Assembly (NCBI GenBank): GCA_944390575.1
Contig: CALXQJ010000011.1
Span: 40,562-104,561, forward strand
Length of the DNA: 64,000 nt
Source of the DNA: an uncultured Spirochaetota bacterium
GTDB lineage: Bacteria > Spirochaetota > Brachyspiria > Brachyspirales > Brachyspiraceae
Reading direction: 5' to 3'
Part shown: positions 1 to 7,968 of the stretch, in pieces
How positions within the stretch are numbered: the stretch's first letter is position 1
How the letters are laid out: each line of letters opens with the position of its first letter
Position numbers and translations under genes: made by a program
Notes under the pieces: generated by a model
Told to the model about the DNA's origin: nothing
Database searches by the model: none
The model's input: only the letters and a program-made list of their open reading frames with translations

Positions 1-1131
1 GATGGGTATGTATTATCTAACTATCATGTTGTTAAGGGTGCTAGTAAAATTACTGTTGTATTATATGGTGAAAATGAAGAGCTTCCTGCTAAACTTATTG
101 GATATGATGAGGCTTATGATCTTGCTTTATTAAAAATAGAATCTAAGAGAAAGTTTCCTTATGTAACTTTGGGGGATAGTGATTCTATTGAGCCTGGAGA
201 GTTTGCTATTGCTATTGGAAATCCTTATGGACTTAATAATACTGTTACTTTTGGTATAGTATCTGCTAAGGGTAGAAGTGATGTTGGTGCTAATAGATAT
301 CAGAGATATATACAAACTGATGTAGCTATTAATCCTGGTAATTCTGGTGGACCTTTATTTAATATTCATGGGCAGGTTATTGGAATTAATACTTTAATAT
401 ATTCTACTTCTGGTGGTAATATTGGTATTGGTTTTGCTACTCCTATTAATATTGCAAATTCTGTTATGAATGAATTAAAAGAGACTGGAAAAGTTACTCG
501 TGGATATTTGGGCATATATTTACAGGATATTGATGAGAACTTATCTCGTGGACTTAATATGAAACCTTATAGTGGTGTATTTGTTTCTGAGGTTATTGCT
601 AATTCTCCTGCTGAAAAGGCTGGTCTTCAAGATGGGGATATTATTATAGAGTTTGATGGCGATGTTATGACTAATTCTGGAGATTTATTTAATAAAGTAG
701 CTACTACTAAAATTGGTAAGAAAGTGAATGTTAAATATCTCAGAAATGGGCGAGAAAGAAGTACAAAAGTTACTATAGAAAGTAGAGAAAATGATGTTAA
801 TGTAGTACCTACTAGAAATAGTAAGGATGATAAAAATGCTAATAGACAATCTTGGATGGGTATAGAGGTTTCTGAGGTAACTCCTGAGCTATCACAGAGA
901 CTTCAAATTAGAGAAAATGAGCGTGGGGTTGTTGTTGTTAATATGAGTCAGCGTTCTAGTGCATATCAAGCTGGACTTAGACCTGGAGATGTTATTAAGG
1001 CTATTAATGGTAAGACTATATCTAATATAGATGATTATAATAACTTTGTTAAAAGTAGTGGTAAGGATGAAGAATTTACTGTTACAATTAAACGTTCTCG
1101 AATGACTTATGTTGTTATTATAGAAAAATAA
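1..1131 (+). CDS. HtrA/DegP-family serine protease, 5' end outside window
   Basis: Periplasmic trypsin-like protease and chaperone of the DegP/DegQ/HtrA family. The reading frame is open from base 1, so the N-terminus, including any signal peptide, lies outside the window. All three catalytic elements are visible: the His in NYHVV (about codon 9), the Asp in YDLALL (about codon 40) and the Ser in NPGNSGGP. Two PDZ domains follow. The first starts at GYLGIYLQ and includes SPAEKAGLQDGD; the second starts at WMGIEVSE and includes AYQAGLRPGD. Two PDZ domains fit DegP/DegQ rather than single-PDZ DegS. A hairpin terminator lies directly downstream, so this is the last gene of its unit. The family role, removal of misfolded envelope proteins, is inferred from homology. 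Confidence 0.95.
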   Translation, partial: DGYVLSNYHVVKGASKITVVLYGENEELPAKLIGYDEAYDLALLKIESKRKFPYVTLGDSDSIEPGEFAIAIGNPYGLNNTVTFGIVSAKGRSDVGANRYQRYIQTDVAINPGNSGGPLFNIHGQVIGINTLIYSTSGGNIGIGFATPINIANSVMNELKETGKVTRGYLGIYLQDIDENLSRGLNMKPYSGVFVSEVIANSPAEKAGLQDGDIIIEFDGDVMTNSGDLFNKVATTKIGKKVNVKYLRNGRERSTKVTIESRENDVNVVPTRNSKDDKNANRQSWMGIEVSEVTPELSQRLQIRENERGVVVVNMSQRSSAYQAGLRPGDVIKAINGKTISNIDDYNNFVKSSGKDEEFTVTIKRSRMTYVVIIEK

Positions 1132-1155
1132 CAAATAATATTTTTTAATATATTA

Positions 1156-1190
1156 AAATAGAGGTGTTAATATAATGCCTCTATTTTTTA
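1156..1190 (+). terminator. Rho-independent terminator after htrA
   Basis: AAATAGAGG and CCTCTATTT form a stem, with the loop TGTTAATATAATG between them, followed by a short T-run. It lies about 25 bp after the protease stop codon. Confidence 0.8.
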
Positions 1191-1232
1191 TGTGAAAAAG
1201 ATAATAATTTATATTTTTTTTTTAATTTACTA

Positions 1233-1260
1233 TTGACAAATCATATATATATTGTATAAA
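1233..1260 (+). promoter_or_regulatory. Sigma-70-type promoter of the perR-like gene
   Basis: TTGACA (1233-1238), a 16-bp spacer and TATAAA (1255-1260) give a near-consensus housekeeping promoter, about 70 bp upstream of the start codon at 1333. Confidence 0.6.
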
Positions 1261-1273
1261 GTAAAAGATATTG

Positions 1274-1306
1274 TACTTAATAATATCATTTCTTAATAAT
1301 TAAGTA
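1274..1306. promoter_or_regulatory. Operator-like palindromes in the perR leader
   Basis: A perfect 13-bp palindrome CTTAATAATTAAG (1292-1304) has the odd-centred 6-1-6 symmetry of Per/Fur boxes. It is nested in a wider inverted repeat with arms TACTTAA (1274-1280) and TTAAGTA (1300-1306). The site sits just downstream of the promoter of a Fur-family gene, so autorepression is the simple reading. The match to the Bacillus Per box is one of symmetry and AT composition, not of exact sequence. Confidence 0.45.
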
Positions 1307-1332
1307 TTATCTATAAAGAATAAGGGATAACT

Positions 1333-1710
1333 ATGAATACAAGAAATACAATACAAAAACAAGTTATTTTAAATGCTGTTAGAGAACTTAAAAATCATCC
1401 TACTTCTGAAGAGATTTATAATTATATAAAACCAAATTTTCCTTCTATTAGTTTAGGTACTGTATATAGAAACCTAAATATTTTATCAGAAAATAATGAA
1501 ATACAAAAAATTTCTGTTATAGATGAAGCTATTCGTTTTGATCATCTACCTGAAGATCATTATCATTTCAAATGCACTAAATGCAAAAAACTTGTAGACT
1601 TAGATATGGAATATGATACATCTTTAGATAAAAAGGTAGCTGAAAAATATAATCTAAACATTATAAAACATAATATCGTTTTTGATGGAATATGTGAAGA
1701 TTGTAAATAA
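1333..1710 (+). CDS. perR: Fur-family metalloregulator, PerR-type
   Basis: Cytoplasmic dimeric repressor of the Fur family, 125 aa. The N-terminal winged helix contains HPTSEEIY and GTVYRNL; the C-terminal half has the dimerisation and metal sites. Structural zinc ligands are C81/C84 (CTKC) and C121/C124 (CEDC). The five residues aligning with the PerR regulatory Fe/Mn site are present: H22, D70, H76, H78 and D89. The Asp in RFD is characteristic of PerR, where Fur usually has another residue. I therefore infer peroxide sensing by metal-catalysed histidine oxidation, with peroxide-defence genes as likely targets. A ribosome-binding AAGGG precedes the ATG. It stands alone behind its own promoter and a palindromic operator. 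Distinguishing PerR from Fur by sequence is good but not certain. Confidence 0.85.
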   Translation: MNTRNTIQKQVILNAVRELKNHPTSEEIYNYIKPNFPSISLGTVYRNLNILSENNEIQKISVIDEAIRFDHLPEDHYHFKCTKCKKLVDLDMEYDTSLDKKVAEKYNLNIIKHNIVFDGICEDCK

Positions 1711-1775
1711 TATCTTGATTTTTAATTAATTAATTATATACTATTATAATATAATATATTATAAGGAATATTTTT

Positions 1776-3365
1776 ATGTCAAAAGGTTATCTTGCTTTGG
1801 TATTACACGCTCATCTTCCATACGTAAGACACCCAGAACATAATAATTTTTTAGAAGAAGATTGGCTATACGAAGCTATTACAGAAACATATATTCCGCT
1901 ATTAGATGCTTATGAGAGAATGGCAAATGATGGAGTAAACTTCAAAATTACAATGAGTATAACTCCACCTCTTATGAATATGCTTTCTAATGAGCTTCTA
2001 CAAAATAGATATTTAAAGTATATAGATAAATTAATAGAATTATCAAAATTAGAGTGTGAAAGAACTGTAGATGATAGTAATTTCAAATATACTGCTATAT
2101 TCTACAAAGAAAAATTTTTAAAAATAAAAGATATTTTTCTAAACAAATATAATAAAAATATATTAAATGGTTTTAGATATTTCTTAGAAAGAGGAAACTT
2201 AGAAATTATAACTTGTGGTGCTACTCATGGATTTTTTCCATTTATGCAAGACTACCCTAATGCTATAGAAGCACAATTAAAAATGGCTGTAAAAACATAT
2301 GAAAGACATATGGGTAGAAAGCCTACTGGTATTTGGCTTGGGGAGTGTGGTTTTTTTCCTGGACTTGAAAAACATTTACTTAATAATGGAATAAAATACT
2401 TCTTTGTAGATACTCACGGAATAATGAATGCAGATAGAGCTCCTAAGAATGGGGTGTATGCTCCTTTATATTGTTCTCGTGAAGCGAGAGTTGCTGCTTT
2501 TGGACGTGATTTGGAAAGTTCTCGAAGTGTATGGAGTGCTGAAGTTGGATATCCTGGAGATTCAAGATATAGAGAGTTCTATAGAGATATAGGGTATGAT
2601 TTAGATTTTGAGTATATTAAAGACTATATTCAAGATAATGGTCTTCGTAAAAATACTGGTATTAAATATTATAGAATAACTGGGAAAGATGGACATAAAG
2701 AACCTTATAATCCCGAGTGGGCTTCTGAGGCTGCTGCTGAGCATGCTGGAAACTTTATGTTTAATCGTGAGAAGCAAATTGAATATTTAGCTTCTATAAT
2801 GGATAGACCTCCTATTGTAGTATCTCCTTATGATGCTGAGTTATTTGGACATTGGTGGTATGAAGGACCTATGTTTATAGAGTATCTTATGAGAAAGATT
2901 CACTATGATCAAGATACAATAGAGCCTATAACTCCTAAAGAATATTTAGAAAGACATCCTGTTAATCAAATTGCTATGCCTTCTCTATCTAGTTGGGGGG
3001 CTAATGGATATGGTGAAGTTTGGCTTAATGGTAGTAATGGTTGGATTTATAGACATTTGCATAAAGCGTCTGAGAGAATGATAGAACTTGCTAATGATTA
3101 TTATAATGAAACGGGGCTTTATGAGAGGGCTTTAAATCAGGCTGCTCGTGAATTATTATTGGCACAAAGTTCTGACTGGGCTTTTATTATGCATACGGGA
3201 ACTATGGTTGAATATGCTGTGAATATTACTAAGATATATATTAATAGATTTACAGATCTTTATTATGCTATAAAAAATAGGGATCTTAATGAAGAGTGGC
3301 TAAGCAAGATAGAATGGAGAGATGATATTTTTCCTGATATGGACTTTAGAATATATAAAAGTTAA
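1776..3365 (+). CDS. GH57 1,4-alpha-glucan branching enzyme
   Basis: Glycoside hydrolase family 57 enzyme, 529 aa, the usual length for the TT1467-type glycogen branching enzymes. It makes alpha-1,6 branches in glycogen in the cytoplasm; no signal peptide is present. The N-terminus has the family motif LVLHAHLPYVRHPE. The catalytic nucleophile is E190 in WLGECGFFPG and the acid/base is D353 in SPYDAELFGHWW, spaced as expected in this family. The C-terminal helical domain, with SSWGANGYGEVW and QSSDWAFIMH, is also typical. A G6 run at 2995-3000 is in frame here. No other glycogen genes are adjacent. The gene ends four bases from the stop of the convergent ABC ATPase gene. Confidence 0.92.
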   Translation: MSKGYLALVLHAHLPYVRHPEHNNFLEEDWLYEAITETYIPLLDAYERMANDGVNFKITMSITPPLMNMLSNELLQNRYLKYIDKLIELSKLECERTVDDSNFKYTAIFYKEKFLKIKDIFLNKYNKNILNGFRYFLERGNLEIITCGATHGFFPFMQDYPNAIEAQLKMAVKTYERHMGRKPTGIWLGECGFFPGLEKHLLNNGIKYFFVDTHGIMNADRAPKNGVYAPLYCSREARVAAFGRDLESSRSVWSAEVGYPGDSRYREFYRDIGYDLDFEYIKDYIQDNGLRKNTGIKYYRITGKDGHKEPYNPEWASEAAAEHAGNFMFNREKQIEYLASIMDRPPIVVSPYDAELFGHWWYEGPMFIEYLMRKIHYDQDTIEPITPKEYLERHPVNQIAMPSLSSWGANGYGEVWLNGSNGWIYRHLHKASERMIELANDYYNETGLYERALNQAARELLLAQSSDWAFIMHTGTMVEYAVNITKIYINRFTDLYYAIKNRDLNEEWLSKIEWRDDIFPDMDFRIYKS

Positions 3366-3369
3366 TATA

Positions 3370-4134
3370 TTAATGAAATATTTTATTTAAAAAATCTTTT
3401 ATTCTTTCATTAGCTTGATTATTAAAAAAGTTATAAGAATTATCTAAAGATATTATTTTCCCTTTGTCCATAAAGGCTATATTTGAAGATAAGTCCTTAA
3501 CAAAATTAAGCTCATGACTTACTATAATCATAGTCATATTTTCTTTTGCAAGATCTTTTAAAACTAAAAGAACTTCACCTACTAATTCTGGATCTAATGC
3601 TGATGTTGGCTCATCACAAAAGAGTATTTCTGGTTTCATAGCTAATGCTCTTGCAATGGCTACTCTTTGTTTTTGACCGCCTGATAATTCTGAAGGATAA
3701 TTATTTTTTTTATCTAATAACCCTACTCTATTTAATAAGTAAAGAGCTTCTTCTATAGCTTCTTTTTTATTGATTTTATTAACTATAATAGGAGCTTCTA
3801 TTATATTTTCTAATACCGTTTTATGTGGGAACAAATTAAAATGTTGAAATATCATTCCTATCTTTTCTTTTCTCTTTAAAAAAGAGTGCTTTGGTATATG
3901 TACTTCTTTATCTTTTTTTGAAAATAAAACTTCATTGTCAATATATATTTCACCATAATCTGGCTTATCAATTAAAATAAGATTACGAAGAAGTGAGCTT
4001 TTACCCACACCTGATGGACCTATGATAGAAAGTATTTCTCCCTTATTAAGAGTAAATGAAACACCATCTATAGCAACATTATTATTATAACTTTTTTTTA
4101 TATCTAAAACTTTTAAGTTAGCCTCTAAGCACAT
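3370..4134 (-). CDS. Polar amino-acid ABC transporter, ATP-binding protein
   Basis: GlnQ/HisP-type ATPase, 254 aa, on the cytoplasmic face of an amino-acid importer. It shows Walker A GPSGVGKSS, the Q-loop region FQHFNLFPH, the signature LSGGQKQRVAIARAL, Walker B ILFCDEPTSALDP and the switch histidine in IIVSHELNF. FPHKTVLEN followed by a short helical region is characteristic of the polar amino-acid class. The start overlaps the end of the upstream permease gene by 17 bp, so the two are translationally coupled. No substrate-binding protein gene is adjacent, so the transported amino acid cannot be named. Confidence 0.92.
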   Translation of the reverse strand: MCLEANLKVLDIKKSYNNNVAIDGVSFTLNKGEILSIIGPSGVGKSSLLRNLILIDKPDYGEIYIDNEVLFSKKDKEVHIPKHSFLKRKEKIGMIFQHFNLFPHKTVLENIIEAPIIVNKINKKEAIEEALYLLNRVGLLDKKNNYPSELSGGQKQRVAIARALAMKPEILFCDEPTSALDPELVGEVLLVLKDLAKENMTMIIVSHELNFVKDLSSNIAFMDKGKIISLDNSYNFFNNQANERIKDFLNKIFH

Positions 4135-4771
4135 ACTTCTTCTCCAATTTCTTAAATATTAATACTAAAATAGAAGTAAACAATAAATATATAATAGATG
4201 CTATTATAAATGGTATCAAATTAAAGTCTCTTGTAAGAATTTCTCTTGCATGTAGCATTAAATCTCCTATACCTAATACAATAACTAAAGAAGTATCCTT
4301 TACAAGTGTAATAGCCTCATTAGAAAGAGGTGCTAATACCCTACGTATTGCTTGTGGAAGAATTATTCTACTCATAAGCTGAAAATAACTTAAATTCAAT
4401 ACATAAGAAGCTTCATATTGACCCTTATCTATACTCTCTATACCCGATCTTATTATTTCCATTAAATAAGCAGAATAATTTAATATAAATGTTATAGAAG
4501 CAGATGTAAATGCTGATACAACTATATTATTATTAGTCATTAATGGAATACCATAATAGAAAAAAATTAATTGTAAAATTAAAGGAGTACCTCTAAAAAC
4601 CCAAGCATAAATATCTAATAAATATTTGATAACTTTAATAGTAGTACTAAAATGAATAATTGCTAATATTAGAGAGATAGGAAAAGAAAATAATAATGTA
4701 ATAAAATATAGTGTAAAAGTTGTGTATGAACCTTTTAATAAGTATTTACTTACTTCTAAAATATATTCCAT
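4118..4771 (-). CDS. Polar amino-acid ABC transporter, permease
   Basis: Inner-membrane permease of the HisM/GlnP family, 217 aa, with about five membrane helices. The N-terminal family region includes GSYTTFTLY, followed by WVFRGTPLILQL. The EAA loop that contacts the ATPase is visible as EASYVLNLSY through LPQAIRR. The C-terminus has KDTSLVIVLGIGDL, typical of this family. It is the first gene of a two-gene unit with the ATPase. The substrate-binding protein must be encoded elsewhere, a common arrangement for these systems. Confidence 0.9.
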   Translation of the reverse strand: MEYILEVSKYLLKGSYTTFTLYFITLLFSFPISLILAIIHFSTTIKVIKYLLDIYAWVFRGTPLILQLIFFYYGIPLMTNNNIVVSAFTSASITFILNYSAYLMEIIRSGIESIDKGQYEASYVLNLSYFQLMSRIILPQAIRRVLAPLSNEAITLVKDTSLVIVLGIGDLMLHAREILTRDFNLIPFIIASIIYLLFTSILVLIFKKLEKKYVLRG

Positions 4772-4819
4772 AAATTAAAAAATCCTATAATTTCTAATTA
4801 AAGAATTATATATTTTTTA

Positions 4820-4853
4820 TATAAAAAAGCTACTATAAAATATATAGTAGCTT
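4820..4853 (-). terminator. Terminator of the 5'-nucleotidase gene
   Basis: Perfect 11-bp inverted repeat: AAGCTACTATA (4827-4837) and TATAGTAGCTT (4843-4853) with a five-base loop. Read on the minus strand it is followed by a T-run, 27 bp after the stop of the upstream minus-strand gene. Confidence 0.8.
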
Positions 4854-4879
4854 ATATAGAATAAAATTATTTATAATAA

Positions 4880-6406
4880 TTACTCAAATATAACTCTTGG
4901 CTTAGTATCAATAAAGTCTAAAGGGACATTATTAAGTTCTTTTAATTTACTAATCATAGCATCACGAATATCATTACCTGTCATAATAGCTTTTTTAGCA
5001 TTAAGTCCTATAGCCTCTCCATTAGAATTCACATATCCATCACCACCAAAATACATAAAGCTTGATAATATAACCTTATAGTCCTTATTAGCATCTATAT
5101 CAACACCATTAAGCTTAGCATAAACTAAATGATTATTATTTATACCAATTTCAAGTCCTCTAGATAATTGTAAAAAAGCACCTCTTCCTCTCTTTTGAGC
5201 CGATATAGAAAGAATATCTAAAATATCTTGTCCACTTAAAGTAAGAATTACAACCTCATTATCAAAAGGGAAAAATTCATTTTGAATATTACCAAGTGTT
5301 ATATCACCACCATAAAGTTTAGTTCTTAAAGACCCTGAATTAATTAAAGCAATATCAATATCATCATAAGAATCTAATAGCAAATCACAAGCAAAATTAC
5401 CAAGTGCTGTAGAGTTAGAACGTATACCATCATGTTCTAAATCAAAAGGTAAAGTAGCAATACGTACATTAAACTCTTTATCAACTGTACCCTTCATCTC
5501 TTCAATAAACTTTAGCATATCTTCATCTTGTTTAATACTCTCATCCATCTCTACTAATTTATACTTTAAGCTACGTCTATCTATTTTCCCATTTTTTACA
5601 TTAAAATTAATATTACCTAAATATCTACCATAAGATCCAGCCTGTACTATCATAGTATCTTTTACAAAAGTAGGTTCAAAAAGCTCTGTATGACTATGTC
5701 CACCAACAATAATATCAAACACATTAGGAAACTCAGAAGCAATTCTTTTATCTTCATCATAACCTATATGACTCAATAAAATAGTTATATCATTAGTTTT
5801 ATTAAGAGGTGTATCAGACAATAACTTCTTTATAGATTCAACCTCCTCTACAAAAACTAAATCTTTTATATAATCTGGATTATAAACAGAATCTGTTGTA
5901 GTAAGCCCTATAACAGCAATATTAACTCCATTTATATTAGTAGTAATATAGGCTTTTGTATATAAGCTATTATCTTTATTTAAAATATTTGCAGAAATAG
6001 TTGGGAATTTTCTCTCTTTTAAAAGCTCATCAAAATTTTCTTTACCATAATCTACAAAATGATTACCAATAGTAACAACATCAACTCCTATCATATTCAT
6101 AATATCAACCTCATCTAATCCCTTAAAAACTGTAGAGTATATACTACCAGTAATAGTATCTCCAGCATGTAATATCAATATATTATCATTTGTAGATTTA
6201 AAATCTTTAATATAAGTAGCCCTACGTGCAGCACCATATTTATAATTTGTTTGTGTTTTATCTGATGATACTATTAACTCTTCTTCATCCTTACCGTGAG
6301 TATCATTCATATGTATAATACTAATGTTTACAATATCATTATTATTACTACAAGAGATAAAAACAAAAAATAAAAAAATTGATAATTGTTTAAAAATGTT
6401 TAACAT
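4880..6406 (-). CDS. 5'-nucleotidase/UshA-like metallophosphatase lipoprotein
   Basis: Envelope-anchored bifunctional nucleotidase/2',3'-cyclic phosphodiesterase family, 508 aa. I start it at 6406: the ATG there has GGAG at a normal distance and gives a lipoprotein signal with lipobox VFISC, while a longer frame opening at 6469 would bury the signal. Metallophosphatase motifs occur in order: MNDTHG (DxH), HAGDT, GNHFVD, LLSHIGYDED and GGHSH. The C-terminal 5'-nucleotidase domain begins near residue 330 and includes NSGSLRTKLYGG and FFPFDNEV. It probably releases phosphate and nucleosides from extracellular nucleotides. It is a single-gene unit with a terminator downstream. Confidence 0.88.
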   Translation of the reverse strand: MLNIFKQLSIFLFFVFISCSNNNDIVNISIIHMNDTHGKDEEELIVSSDKTQTNYKYGAARRATYIKDFKSTNDNILILHAGDTITGSIYSTVFKGLDEVDIMNMIGVDVVTIGNHFVDYGKENFDELLKERKFPTISANILNKDNSLYTKAYITTNINGVNIAVIGLTTTDSVYNPDYIKDLVFVEEVESIKKLLSDTPLNKTNDITILLSHIGYDEDKRIASEFPNVFDIIVGGHSHTELFEPTFVKDTMIVQAGSYGRYLGNINFNVKNGKIDRRSLKYKLVEMDESIKQDEDMLKFIEEMKGTVDKEFNVRIATLPFDLEHDGIRSNSTALGNFACDLLLDSYDDIDIALINSGSLRTKLYGGDITLGNIQNEFFPFDNEVVILTLSGQDILDILSISAQKRGRGAFLQLSRGLEIGINNNHLVYAKLNGVDIDANKDYKVILSSFMYFGGDGYVNSNGEAIGLNAKKAIMTGNDIRDAMISKLKELNNVPLDFIDTKPRVIFE

Positions 6407-6482
6407 AAAAACTCCAAATAAATAATTAATAGATATAAAAAGTATATTATTATTAAAAATAAATATCAATAATTCAAAATAA

Positions 6483-6511
6483 TTGACTTTAACAAAAAAT
6501 TATACTATTAT
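6483..6511 (+). promoter_or_regulatory. Promoter of the CoA-transferase gene
   Basis: TTGACT (6483-6488), a 17-bp spacer and TATTAT (6506-6511), about 80 bp upstream of the start codon at 6594. It lies in the divergent gap between the nucleotidase and the CoA-transferase. Confidence 0.55.
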
Positions 6512-6593
6512 ATAAATAGCATTCTATATTTTTTCATATTGTTTTTTATATTTAAACTAATATAAAAAATATATCTTTTAGGAGAATTAAATA

Positions 6594-7946
6594 ATGGATT
6601 ATTCTAAAATATATAAAGATAAATTAACTACATCTTCTGAGGCTGTTAAAGTTGTAAACTCAGGAAACTGGATAGATTATGGGTGGGTAACTTCTACTCC
6701 TATTGATTTAGATAAAGCACTTGCAAATAGAATAAAAGAATTAAATGATATAAATATAAGAGGGGGTATCTTATTACAAGAACCTGAGATTTTTAAAATA
6801 GATAATCCTCAAAATCATTTCACTTGGAATTCTTGGCATATGGGTGGTATTGAAAGACGTGCTATAGAAAAGGGCTTTTGCTTTTATTCTCCTATGCGTT
6901 ATTCTGAAATGCCACGATATTATAGAGATTTACCTTTTGGTATAGATGTTGCTATGTTTCAAGTATCTCCTATGGATGAAGATGGTTTTTTTAACTTCGG
7001 ACCTAATTGCTCACATATGAGAGCTATGATAGAACGTGCTAAGTATATTATTGTAGAAGTTAATACAAATATGCCTTATTGTTATGGATTTAGAAAACTT
7101 GGAGATAATAGGGTTCATATTACAGAAGTTACGCATATAGTAGAAGGAAGTAATACTAATATATTACAATTACTCTCTAAAGATAATATTGCTGATGTAG
7201 ATAAAAAAATTGCTGATATTATAGTAAATGAAATACCTAATGGTGCTTGTTTACAACTTGGAATTGGTGGGCTTCCTGATGCTGCTGGAAAATTAATAGC
7301 TCAATCTGACTTAAAAGATCTTGGAATACACACTGAAATGTATACTGATGCTTTTGTTGAGATGGCTATATCTGGAAAAGTTACTGGAAACAAAAAAAAT
7401 ATTAATACTGGATATCAAGTTTATGCTTTTGCTGCTGGAAGTAATAAGTTATATGAATATATAAATAATAATCCTAATTGTATTGCTTGTCCTGTAGACT
7501 ATACTAATAATGCTTCTGTTATTGCTTCTTTAGATAATTTTATTTCTATTAATAATGCTGTTGAGGTAGATTTATTTGGTCAGGTTAGCTCTGAATCTAG
7601 CGGGCTTAAACATATTAGTGGGGCTGGTGGACAATTAGATTTTGTTATAGGGGCTTATTTATCTAAGGGTGGAAAGAGCTTTATTTGTTTATCTTCTACT
7701 ATTAAAGATAAAAATGGAAATGTGTTTTCTAGAATAGTGCCTACTTTTAAAGATGGTACTATTATTACAGATACAAGAGCGAATACTCATTATATAGTAA
7801 CAGAATATGGAAAGGTAAATCTTAAAGGCTTAACAACTTGGCAAAAAGCTGAAGCTATTATATCTATAGCTCATCCTGATTTTAGAGATGAATTGATAAA
7901 AAAGGCTACTGAACAAAAAATATGGAGAAAATCTAATAAGATATAA
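6594..7946 (+). CDS. Acetyl-CoA hydrolase/transferase family (butyryl-CoA:acetate or 4-hydroxybutyrate CoA-transferase type)
   Basis: Cytoplasmic family I CoA-transferase, 450 aa, moving CoA between acyl-CoA and acetate. The N-terminal half contains [13 protein letters not shown] and the C-terminal half the conserved LFGQVSSES and [11 protein letters not shown]. The catalytic glutamate is probably the one in [10 protein letters not shown], as in characterised members. Family members include butyryl-CoA:acetate CoA-transferase, 4-hydroxybutyrate CoA-transferase and acetate CoA-transferase; length and motifs do not separate these. In a butyrate-producing gut spirochaete the butyryl-CoA reaction is attractive, but that is inference. 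A clear GGAG ribosome-binding site precedes the ATG. Monocistronic or transcribed together with the next gene, 22 bp downstream. Confidence 0.85.
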   Translation: MDYSKIYKDKLTTSSEAVKVVNSGNWIDYGWVTSTPIDLDKALANRIKELNDINIRGGILLQEPEIFKIDNPQNHFTWNSWHMGGIERRAIEKGFCFYSPMRYSEMPRYYRDLPFGIDVAMFQVSPMDEDGFFNFGPNCSHMRAMIERAKYIIVEVNTNMPYCYGFRKLGDNRVHITEVTHIVEGSNTNILQLLSKDNIADVDKKIADIIVNEIPNGACLQLGIGGLPDAAGKLIAQSDLKDLGIHTEMYTDAFVEMAISGKVTGNKKNINTGYQVYAFAAGSNKLYEYINNNPNCIACPVDYTNNASVIASLDNFISINNAVEVDLFGQVSSESSGLKHISGAGGQLDFVIGAYLSKGGKSFICLSSTIKDKNGNVFSRIVPTFKDGTIITDTRANTHYIVTEYGKVNLKGLTTWQKAEAIISIAHPDFRDELIKKATEQKIWRKSNKI

Positions 7947-7968
7947 GTTTTATTAATATTTTTTTAAT

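Noticed and set aside
2995..3000. G6 run in the GH57 gene as a phase-variation tract
   Set aside because: The run is in frame in an intact, well-conserved gene (SSWGANG). It also shows that G6 alone is not proof of variation.
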